DNA from: CAYSCX01 sp964429575 | Lineage (GTDB): Bacteria; Desulfobacterota; Binatia; Binatales; Binataceae | Direction: 5' to 3' | NCBI GenBank assembly: GCA_964429575.1 | Contig: CAYSCX010000005.1 | Span: 86,552-150,551 of the forward strand | Length of the DNA: 64,000 nucleotides | Shown: positions 58,120 to 64,000 of the stretch, in pieces | Position numbering within the stretch: position 1 is the stretch's first letter | Layout: each line of letters starts with the position of its first letter | Program-made: the position numbers and the translations under genes | Notes under the pieces: model-generated | Database searches by the model: none | Seen by the model: only the letters and a program-made list of their open reading frames with translations | What the model was told of the DNA's origin: nothing

Positions 58120-58851
58120 CTACGCGCTCGACGCTGCCGCTTCGGTCCGCGCCTTGGCGCCGCCCGGGTCCACGCCGACCAGCACGCCCTTGTCGAGCCG
58201 GTACGCGATCTCCACGAATCGCTCGCCGCGCGCATCGTGCGTCACCATCACGATGGTCTTGTTGAACTGGCGGTTGAGTTCGGCCAGCAAGGTGAGGATG
58301 TCCTCCGCCGATCGCGCATCGAGATCGCCGGTCGGCTCGTCGGCGACCACGATGGTCGGGTCGGTGACGACCGCGCGCGCGATCGCGACGCGTTGCTCCT
58401 GTCCGCCCGAGAGTTGGCGCGGATAGTGCGCCATGCGGTCTGCCAGTCCGACCAGGTTCAGCGCGGCCTCAACGTGGCTCTTGCGCTCGGCCTTCCTGAG
58501 GTTGGTGAGCAGCAGCGGCAGTTCGACGTTCTCGAAAGCGGTCAGCACGGGGATGAGATTGTAGAACTGGAACACGAACCCGATGTGGCGGGCACGCCAG
58601 CGTGCAAGCTCGCGTTCGCCCATGCCGGTGATTTCCTCGCCGCCGACCGCGACCCGGCCGGAAGTTGCGTGGTCGATTCCCGCGATCAGGTTCAACAGGG
58701 TGGTCTTGCCCGAACCCGAAGGACCCATGATCGCAACGAAGCGCCCCTGCGGCACCTTGAGCGAGATGTTGTCGAGCGCGCGAATCTCGAACTGGTCGCG
58801 CATGTACACGCGGCTTACGTTTTCGATTTCGATCGCGAATTTCTCTTCCAT
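58120..58851 (-). CDS. ABC transporter ATPase, MacB/LolD-type
   Basis: A 243-residue ATPase with Walker A MGPSGSGKTT, Q-loop FVFQFYNLIPVLTAFENVELPL, signature QLSGGQEQRVAIARA, Walker B VVADEPTGDLDARS and His switch VMVTHD. The YNLIPVLTA..N and DEPTG.LD features are typical of the MacB/LolD group. ATG at 58851; the open frame further upstream reads into a mobile element (its first residues would come from the element end at 58880) and is not used. It leads the four-gene exporter operon. Confidence 0.94.
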   Translation of the reverse strand: MEEKFAIEIENVSRVYMRDQFEIRALDNISLKVPQGRFVAIMGPSGSGKTTLLNLIAGIDHATSGRVAVGGEEITGMGERELARWRARHIGFVFQFYNLIPVLTAFENVELPLLLTNLRKAERKSHVEAALNLVGLADRMAHYPRQLSGGQEQRVAIARAVVTDPTIVVADEPTGDLDARSAEDILTLLAELNRQFNKTIVMVTHDARGERFVEIAYRLDKGVLVGVDPGGAKARTEAAASSA

Positions 58852-58879
58852 GAGTGCAACTCCCCCCGGCCTTGATTCT

Positions 58880-59036
58880 AGCAGGGTGTCGAGAAAAGCC
58901 TCGAGTTCCAAGCTGGCAGCGACTTTGCCCTCAACACCCTGCGTGAAAGCCGGCTGCCTTCCTAATCTTCTCCCCCTCTGGGGGAGATGCGAGAGAGGGA
59001 GCAGGCAGTTGAAAATGCCTTTTTCAACAGCCTGCT
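58880..59036. mobile_element. 157-bp MITE-like element, copy 2
   Basis: Begins AGCAGGGTGTCGAGAAA and ends TTTTTCAACAGCCTGCT, inverted complements with a few mismatches, flanked by CT on the left and AG on the right so that CTAG is formed at both ends. It has the same length and shared internal blocks (CTCAACACCCTGCGTGAA; CTTCTCCCCC) as the element at 12526. No transposase. It separates the exporter operon from the hydroxylase-like gene. Confidence 0.85.
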
Positions 59037-59059
59037 AGTGTTTCGATAAATGAGTCCTG

Positions 59060-59581
59060 CTACTGCGTACGTCTGCCGGGCGATAACAGAAGGTGAACGT
59101 TCGAGCGGCCGTCGAGCGGGGCGATGACCTGAGCGCGCTCGGAAAGTCTGCGCATCATCTCGGGCGCTGGCTCGCTGCCAAAGACCCGATCCCACAGCCG
59201 CGTCGAGACGCCGAAGATTCCGTCGGGGGCGCAGTGGTGGTGGGCAAGATGCCGCGCGCGCAGCCGCGCCTCCCATGCAGTCGCGGGGCGAACGAAATGA
59301 AAGCGGTAATGAAGCGTCTCGTAAGCAACGAAGCCCGCGACGATTCCGCCAATCAAGACCACTCCCGGCGCCGGCCCGAACAGAGTGACCAGCGACAGAA
59401 GGATCACCGCGGTCGGTACCCACGCACCCACCGCGAACACCGCATGCGGGTCGCGATGATGCACGTCGTGCAGTGGCGTGGCGAAGGTTCGCCAACGATG
59501 CGAGAGCCAGCCGTGGATGACGTACTCCAGGAACGTCCAGGCGAACAGCCCGGCTGCGAAGATGAGCGCGTTCACGGCCAC
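59060..59581 (-). CDS. Fatty acid hydroxylase / sterol desaturase superfamily protein
   Basis: A 173-residue membrane di-iron enzyme-like protein. His clusters HGWLSHRW, HDVHH, HYRFHF and HLAHHH follow the pattern of the superfamily, spaced around hydrophobic stretches (ALIFAAGLFAWTFLEYVI; PTAVILLSLVTLFGPAPGVVLIGGIVAGFVAYETL). Such short members act on carotenoids, sterols or fatty acids. GTG start at 59581. It is divergent from the carotenoid oxygenase, so a carotenoid- or lipid-related job fits but is not shown. Confidence 0.85.
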   Translation of the reverse strand: MAVNALIFAAGLFAWTFLEYVIHGWLSHRWRTFATPLHDVHHRDPHAVFAVGAWVPTAVILLSLVTLFGPAPGVVLIGGIVAGFVAYETLHYRFHFVRPATAWEARLRARHLAHHHCAPDGIFGVSTRLWDRVFGSEPAPEMMRRLSERAQVIAPLDGRSNVHLLLSPGRRTQ

Positions 59582-59673
59582 GACCGGATGGTAGGACTCT
59601 CCGACCTAGCCGCGCAATGCAGCGGATCGATTGCGGCAGTTTCCGCTGCAGACTGCTCACCGTGCGGCGGCGT

Positions 59674-59702
59674 TTGACTCCATATGTCATTATTGAAATA
59701 GT
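59674..59702 (+). promoter_or_regulatory. Candidate promoter for the carotenoid oxygenase gene
   Basis: TTGACT (59674-59679) and AATAGT (59697-59702) with a 17-bp spacer lie 34 bp upstream of the ATG, followed by the AAGGAG ribosome site. The local AT-rich stretch supports it. Confidence 0.5.
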
Positions 59703-59735
59703 CCAATCCTTAAACCAGAAGAAGGAGCTTTCGCG

Positions 59736-61103
59736 ATGTACGATTCCAGCAATCCGTTTCTTCAAGGTAACTTCGCGCCATGGCGTGAAGAGTCCGACGC
59801 CTATGATCTCGAGATCGACGGCGAGCTGCCGCGCGACCTGAACGGAGCGCTCTACCGCGTCGGGCCCAACCCCCACTTCGCTCCGCGCGGCAACTATCAC
59901 TGGTTTGACGGCGATGGCATGGTGCACGGATTCGTCCTTAGCGATGGACGCGCGATGTACCGCAATCGCTACGTGCGCACCGATGGTCTCAAGTCCGAAA
60001 TGAAGGCGGGCAGGGCGCTCTACGGCGGCCTGCTCAACATGAACGTCGAGGCGCCTGCGGGGTCGCCGCCGTTCAAGAATGCCGGAAACACCAACATCAT
60101 CGGGTACGCCAACCGTCTGCTCGCGCTGTGGGAGGCGGGCCTGCCGCATGAACTGAAGCCCAAGACGCTCGAGACGGTGGGAATGTACGACTTCGGCGGA
60201 AAGATTAACGGTCCGGTGACCGCGCATCCGAAGTTTGACCCGGACAACGGCGATCTTCTGTTCTTCGGCTATCAGCCGATGCCGCCGTACGTGACATGGT
60301 ATCGCGCCGATCGCGCCGGAAACCTCATCGAGTCTCGCCCGATCGACAGCGGACTGCCGGTGATGATGCACGACTTCGTCACGACCGACGACTACGCGAT
60401 CTTCTTCGTCTGTCCGTCGGTATTTCGGATCGAGAACATCGCGCAGGGCAAACCGCCGCTTCAGTGGGAGCCGGAGCACGGCACAAAGATAGGCGTGATG
60501 AGCCGCAAGTCCGGCGCCGTGAAGTGGTTCCAGACCGACGCGTTCTACGTATTCCACTTTCTCAATGCGTACTCTGAAGGCGAAAAGCTCATCGTCGATG
60601 CGTGCCGAATGCAGGAACTCGACATGACCGGCAACAGTTTCGGCGCTCCGCCACTGCCGTATCGTTGGACGCTCGATCTGTCGGACGGCTCGATGCGCAC
60701 CTCTCAGATCGACGACATGTCTTCCGAGTTCCCGCGCCTCGACGAGCGCCTTGCGGGTAAGAAACATCGCTACGGCTATTTCGCGGGGACGACTTCTCGG
60801 GAACGCGTCGCCAGTATGGGCTTCAACTCGCTGGTCAAGCGTGACTACCAGAGCGCGCGCTCAGAGGTTCAACAGCCCGGTTCGGAGATGGCGGCGGGCG
60901 AGCCGGTCTTCGTGCCGCGCGCAAACTCGAAATCCGAGGACGACGGCTGGGTTCTCGCGGTATGGTACGACCCCAAGCGCAACGCCAGCGAACTTGCGGT
61001 TCTCGACGCGCACAGCTTCGCAAAGCCGCCGGTCGCGCGCGTCAAGCTGCAACATCGTGTGCCGTTCGGCTTCCACGGCAACTGGGTTCCTGACGCGGCC
61101 TAA
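59736..61103 (+). CDS. Carotenoid cleavage oxygenase (RPE65 family)
   Basis: A 455-residue non-heme iron oxygenase with a seven-bladed propeller. The four iron His are in TAHPKFD, MMHDFVTT, VFHFLNAY and GFHGNW, in the correct order and roughly correct spacing. The start (SNPFLQGNFAPWREE then LPRDLNGALYRVGPNP and HWFDGDGMVH) is typical of bacterial carotenoid or stilbene/lignostilbene oxygenases. AAGGAG lies 10 bp before the ATG. The PadR regulator is 19 bp downstream on the same strand, and a fatty acid hydroxylase-like gene is divergent. The substrate could be a carotenoid or a phenylpropanoid stilbene; sequence alone does not decide. Confidence 0.94.
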   Translation: MYDSSNPFLQGNFAPWREESDAYDLEIDGELPRDLNGALYRVGPNPHFAPRGNYHWFDGDGMVHGFVLSDGRAMYRNRYVRTDGLKSEMKAGRALYGGLLNMNVEAPAGSPPFKNAGNTNIIGYANRLLALWEAGLPHELKPKTLETVGMYDFGGKINGPVTAHPKFDPDNGDLLFFGYQPMPPYVTWYRADRAGNLIESRPIDSGLPVMMHDFVTTDDYAIFFVCPSVFRIENIAQGKPPLQWEPEHGTKIGVMSRKSGAVKWFQTDAFYVFHFLNAYSEGEKLIVDACRMQELDMTGNSFGAPPLPYRWTLDLSDGSMRTSQIDDMSSEFPRLDERLAGKKHRYGYFAGTTSRERVASMGFNSLVKRDYQSARSEVQQPGSEMAAGEPVFVPRANSKSEDDGWVLAVWYDPKRNASELAVLDAHSFAKPPVARVKLQHRVPFGFHGNWVPDAA

Positions 61104-61122
61104 AGGGAGATCGACAATCGAC

Positions 61123-61872
61123 ATGGAGACAAACGGGGGACGATTGCGAAATAGCCGCAAGAAAAGCGGCGGCCGGAGAGCCGCCCCGCTTGCGCATGCT
61201 GAGGTGCGCGACGGCCCCGCGCCGAAACGCCGCATCAAAGCGTCGCTCGAACACGCGCTGCTCGGTCTGATCGCGGAGGGCGGCCGAGTCTCCGGCTACG
61301 ATCTCATCAAGGTCTTCCGGCTCTCGATGGTGCATTACTGGCACGCGCACCAGGGTCAGATCTATCCCACGCTTGATCGCATGGAGCGTCGCGGACTGAT
61401 TCGCAGCCGCGACGTGATCCAGCGCGGACGTCCAAACAAGCGAATTTTTTCAATTACGCCGGCGGGCGAACGAATGCTCATGCAGTGGCTCGAAAGCCCG
61501 TTCGAGGAGATGAAGATCAAGCATCCGTCGCTGTTGCGCTGCCGGTTCCTCGGCCACTTGGGTGGCGATGGTGCGCGCGCGAAGCTCGTCGAAGAACGTG
61601 GCGCCTTGCAAGGCTACCTCGTCACCTTCGAGGAGCTGGCGCGCGAATTCTTTCCGCGCGATCGCCGCTACCCGGATGTGAACTCTATGTTCATGTACTT
61701 CACGCTGCGTGACGGAATCGACGAAATGCAGCGCGGCATCCAGTTCTGCGATTGGGCGGTCGCCGAAATCGAGCAAAATCGCCACCTGTTCGCTGCGCGC
61801 AATCCACGCGCAGCGCGTCGCGAGCGCCGCGCGCCCGCAATCACTGCGGCACTGGCCGACATCCGCTCATAG
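61123..61872 (+). CDS. PadR-family transcriptional regulator
   Basis: A 249-residue regulator. After a basic N-terminal tail (about 38 residues) comes the winged helix: LEHALLGLIAEGGRVSGYDLIKVF, then QIYPTLDRMERRGLIRSRDVIQRGRPNKRIFSITPAGERML, which is the PadR/PF03551 pattern, and a C-terminal helical domain (about 170-230). The long C-terminal domain places it with the larger PadR type. PadR proteins often sense phenolic acids. Its place just after the oxygenase gene suggests it controls that enzyme. The ATG at 61123 begins METNGGR. Confidence 0.9.
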   Translation: METNGGRLRNSRKKSGGRRAAPLAHAEVRDGPAPKRRIKASLEHALLGLIAEGGRVSGYDLIKVFRLSMVHYWHAHQGQIYPTLDRMERRGLIRSRDVIQRGRPNKRIFSITPAGERMLMQWLESPFEEMKIKHPSLLRCRFLGHLGGDGARAKLVEERGALQGYLVTFEELAREFFPRDRRYPDVNSMFMYFTLRDGIDEMQRGIQFCDWAVAEIEQNRHLFAARNPRAARRERRAPAITAALADIRS

Positions 61873-62015
61873 TGCCCGCGCTGCCGCGTCGCAACAGCGC
61901 TGGCGCGATGATTGGAGCCGCTCGATTGACCCCCGTTTTCTTATTCTCGGCGATTTGGTTAACTGACCGAGTGCGCGAGCGGGGTCGGGCTTGCTTCGCC
62001 GGGTGCGGGGATTTA

Positions 62016-62078
62016 TTGCCGACCCGCGCAGCTCTGTTGCTGACCTGCGCGGTTCTGCTGCTGACCTGTGGTGTCGGG
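62016..62078. repeat. Three imperfect 21-bp tandem repeats
   Basis: Units at 62016-62036, 62037-62057 and 62058-62078 share the core TTGC.GACC.GCGC....CTG. The gap they lie in, 61873-62175, holds no supported gene. Confidence 0.6.
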
Positions 62079-62175
62079 GTGTCCCCATTCAAGTCGATTG
62101 GGCATATGCGCTGAATTTCGGCTGTTCCGAAACGTCGATTAGATGAGCTAGATACAGGGGTCCGTGGTTATGGGT

Positions 62176-62230
62176 CAAAGGCTTTGCGGAGGGATGCATG
62201 CTTAAGAAGCTCGCCGCCGTCACCGGCGGC
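62176..62230 (+). repeat. 55-bp duplicate of the degP start, left of the assembly gap
   Basis: These 55 bases are identical to 62331-62385, including the ribosome site GGAGGG and the first 11 codons of degP. They end exactly at the first N. This is most simply a contig overlap that was not merged, not a biological duplication. Confidence 0.85.
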
Positions 62231-62330
62231 NNNNNNNNNNNNNNNNNNNNNNNNNNNNNNNNNNNNNNNNNNNNNNNNNNNNNNNNNNNNNNNNNNNNNN
62301 NNNNNNNNNNNNNNNNNNNNNNNNNNNNNN
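62231..62330. other. Assembly gap, 100 N
   Basis: A run of exactly 100 N, the conventional length for an unknown gap, with identical 55-bp sequence on both sides. Confidence 0.99.
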
Positions 62331-62352
62331 CAAAGGCTTTGCGGAGGGATGC

Positions 62353-63900
62353 ATGCTTAAGAAGCTCGCCGCCGTCACCGGCGGCGTTCTTTTGGGTCTC
62401 GCGATAGCTTTCGCGCGCGCAGGCGCGTTTCCGTTCTGGGGTTCCGGCGAAAAGCAGGGCAAGCCCGAATCAAATCCGCCCGCCGCATCGGCAGTGGCGG
62501 CGCCGCGCCCGGCCGCGCGCGCGTACCAGCCCGAACCGAATGAGCGCGCGGCCGTGCCGACTTCGTTTGCGCCGCTCGTAAAGCGCGTGATGCCTACGGT
62601 CGTCAACGTGAGCGTTGTGCAGGACGTCAAGGCGAGCATTCCGTTCGGACCGGGTGAGGGCGAAGAAGGCGAAGAGGGTCCACCGTCGCAAGGTCCACAG
62701 GGCGATCCATTCGAGCAGTTCCGGCGCTTCTTCGGACAGGGACCCCGCGAGTTCCGACAGCGCGGCCTCGGTTCAGGCGTCATCATTTCGCCCGACGGTT
62801 ACATCCTTACCAACAACCACGTGGTGGGCGGCGCCGATGAGATCAACGTCAAGTTGATGGACAAGCGCGAGTTCAAGGCCAAGGTGGTCGGCAAGGATCC
62901 GAAGACCGATCTCGCATTGATCAAGATCGATACCAAGGAGGCGCTACCGGTCGCGGCCCTCGGAGTGTCGAACACCTCCGAAGTCGGTGACTGGGTCGTT
63001 GCGATTGGCAATCCGTACGGGTTCGACCTCACCGTGACCGCCGGAATCATCAGCGCAAAGGGGCGCGCGCTCGGCGGCAACTACGATGACTTCATCCAGA
63101 CCGACGCTTCGATAAATCCGGGCAACTCAGGCGGTCCGCTATTCGACATCAACGGGCGAGTGATCGGCATTAATACGGCGATCTACAGCCGCACCGGTTC
63201 GAACGCGGGCATCGGTTTCGCGATACCGATCGACATCGCGCGCGACGTGATGGATCAGTTGAAGAGCCACGGACGGGTCGTGCGCGGATGGCTGGGTGTG
63301 CAGATCCAGGAAGTCACTCCTGAACTCGCGCAGTCCTTCGGGCTCTCGAAGCCCGAGGGCGCGCTGGTCGCTGGAGTCGAAAAGGGTGGTCCCGCAGCGA
63401 AATCGGGCATCGATCGCGGCGATGTAATCGTGAAGTTCGACGGCCGCGACGTAAAAGATCAGCACTCGCTGCCCGCGCTCGTCGCGAGTACACCCATCAA
63501 CAAGAAGGTGCCCGTAGAGATCATTCGAAGCGGCAAATATCTGACCATTGAAGCCAAGGTCGGCGAGCTGAAGGAAGAACAGGTCGCGCTCGCCAAGACC
63601 GAGGAACCGGGCGGTAATTGGGGCATGCAGGTCGGTGAGATCACGCCCGAAGTGCAGCGCCAGTTCCGCCTCCAGTCGAACAAGGGCGTGGTCGTGCGGC
63701 GCGTCGCCCCCGGCAGTTCAGCGGCCGACGCGGGTCTGCAGCCGGGCGACGTGGTGGTCGAGGTCAACAAGAACAAAATCAGTTCGGTGAAGGAATTCGT
63801 CGCGCAGGCGAAGCAGGCCAAGGGCGAGAGCAAGCCGTCACTGCTGCTTGTCCAGCGCGGCACCGCGACGTTGTACACGGTGATCAAGCCGCGCGGATAG
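62353..63900 (+). CDS. degP: DegP/HtrA-type periplasmic serine protease
   Basis: A 515-residue Do-type protease that degrades or chaperones misfolded envelope proteins. Signal peptide (KKLAAVTGGVLLGLAIAFARAGA); protease domain with H156 (TNNHVVGGADE), D186 (KTDLALIKID) and S259 (NPGNSGGPLFD); two PDZ domains (about 305-390, VRGWLGVQIQEVTPELAQSFGL, and 425-510, GVVVRRVAPGSSAADAGLQPGD). The loop before the catalytic core carries an acidic Gly/Glu-rich patch (GEGEEGEEGPPSQG). GGAGGG lies a few bases upstream of the ATG. A strong terminator follows 28 bp after the stop, so it is likely transcribed alone. Confidence 0.96.
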   Translation: MLKKLAAVTGGVLLGLAIAFARAGAFPFWGSGEKQGKPESNPPAASAVAAPRPAARAYQPEPNERAAVPTSFAPLVKRVMPTVVNVSVVQDVKASIPFGPGEGEEGEEGPPSQGPQGDPFEQFRRFFGQGPREFRQRGLGSGVIISPDGYILTNNHVVGGADEINVKLMDKREFKAKVVGKDPKTDLALIKIDTKEALPVAALGVSNTSEVGDWVVAIGNPYGFDLTVTAGIISAKGRALGGNYDDFIQTDASINPGNSGGPLFDINGRVIGINTAIYSRTGSNAGIGFAIPIDIARDVMDQLKSHGRVVRGWLGVQIQEVTPELAQSFGLSKPEGALVAGVEKGGPAAKSGIDRGDVIVKFDGRDVKDQHSLPALVASTPINKKVPVEIIRSGKYLTIEAKVGELKEEQVALAKTEEPGGNWGMQVGEITPEVQRQFRLQSNKGVVVRRVAPGSSAADAGLQPGDVVVEVNKNKISSVKEFVAQAKQAKGESKPSLLLVQRGTATLYTVIKPRG

Positions 63901-63927
63901 CTCGGGATTCTGATTCGGTTCCATACG

Positions 63928-63964
63928 GCGCCCCGGTTTTCGGATCGGGGCGCTGTTTTCTTTT
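63928..63964 (+). terminator. Rho-independent terminator of degP
   Basis: GCGCCCCG (63928-63935) pairs with CGGGGCGC (63946-63953) around a 10-nt loop, followed by TGTTTTCTTTT. This is a textbook intrinsic terminator. The last 36 bases of the window hold no feature. Confidence 0.92.
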
Positions 63965-64000
63965 GTGGCGGGACGTAGCGCGCGCATGCGCGCCGCGCTA

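Noticed and set aside
58962..60767. A 601-codon minus-strand ORF opposite the carotenoid oxygenase gene
   Set aside because: It is antisense to the well-supported oxygenase gene with four iron His; such long antisense frames are common in GC-rich DNA. The same applies to ORFs opposite the Tal-Pgi fusion (22361-23566), the mutase (13488-14015) and the exporter permease and ATPase genes (57403-58875).
61752..62114. A 120-codon ORF over the 21-bp tandem repeats
   Set aside because: It starts inside the padR gene in another frame and only encodes low-complexity LLPTRAA-like repeats; no ribosome site is present.
62101..62175. A stress-type (ECF sigma) promoter before degP
   Set aside because: GAAACGTC near 62128 hints at a -35 box, but no matching -10 at proper spacing could be defined and the assembly gap makes the upstream context unreliable.
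1..64000. CRISPR arrays, rRNA genes, integrases, or phage structural genes
   Set aside because: No regularly spaced direct repeats, rRNA-like sequence, integrase or capsid-like proteins were found; repeats in the window are dispersed, not arrayed.

Overview
The window is GC-rich bacterial chromosomal DNA with short intergenic gaps and many 1-4 bp start/stop overlaps. The gene set (bc-type complex with a fused c-type cytochrome, NtrC and Mla systems, long phosphorelay proteins, fused transaldolase/phosphoglucose isomerase, carotenoid oxygenase, MeaA-like mutase) suits an uncultured, Gram-negative, aerobic, deltaproteobacterium-like lineage such as the candidate phylum Binatota. That placement is an inference from gene style; no rRNA gene is present. 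A 100-N gap flanked by a 55-bp duplication (62176-62385) shows that this is a scaffolded draft, probably metagenome-derived.

Layout. 1-2221: end of a respiratory operon (small oxidase-subunit-like protein, Rieske protein, cytochrome b/c fusion). 2784-11411: five overlapping two-component genes, two of them hybrid kinases with HPt domains, and none with a recognisable DNA-binding output. 11412-12710: a repeat-rich stretch with tRNA-Cys and one small secreted protein. 12711-18069 (minus): fabF, fabH, an ArsA-like ATPase and a single-chain cobalamin-dependent acyl-CoA mutase. 18221-31548 (plus): transketolase, transaldolase-phosphoglucose isomerase fusion, 6-phosphogluconolactonase, a DUF2939 protein, a giant AsmA-like protein, a DUF2064 glycosyltransferase, a glutaredoxin-like protein, CutA, a decayed oxidoreductase remnant, HisC and Pth. 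31549-37813: a poorly known small regulator-like gene with its own promoter, TyrS, an enoyl-CoA hydratase, an ImmA/IrrE protease coupled to an XRE repressor, a GNAT-like protein and a lipoprotein. 37887-40852 (minus): mlaE-mlaF-mlaD lipid transport. 41265-44185 (minus): sensor kinase and NtrC-type regulator. 44357-46537 (minus): nadA, an NrtR-like regulator and a CYCGC-motif protein. 47019-50894: a subtilisin with Ig-like domains and a large Cys-rich secreted protein, convergent on a terminator. 51391-53903: acyl-CoA dehydrogenase, alpha/beta hydrolase and a small membrane protein. 53900-54571: a pile-up of repeats. 54572-58851 (minus): MacAB-like tripartite exporter. 59060-61872: fatty acid hydroxylase-like protein, carotenoid oxygenase and a PadR regulator. 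62353-63900: DegP/HtrA.

How the parts fit. The first genes conduct electrons from quinol to a c-type heme. The phosphorelay cluster probably feeds one cascade in which CHASE3/PAS sensing passes through an Rcp1-like regulator to two HPt-ended hybrid kinases, with output outside the window. The Tkt/Tal-Pgi/Pgl group covers the pentose phosphate interconversions. The Mla genes, AsmA-like protein, DegP and MacAB-like pump all serve the envelope. Small non-autonomous mobile elements, including two 157-bp copies of one family and a 107-bp element with perfect 17-bp inverted ends, sit between operons and create many false ORFs. The most promising little-described items are the protease/XRE pair, the closed phosphorelay with complementary degenerate receivers, the mutase/ArsA/KAS cluster and the gene at 31860 with its upstream micro-ORF.
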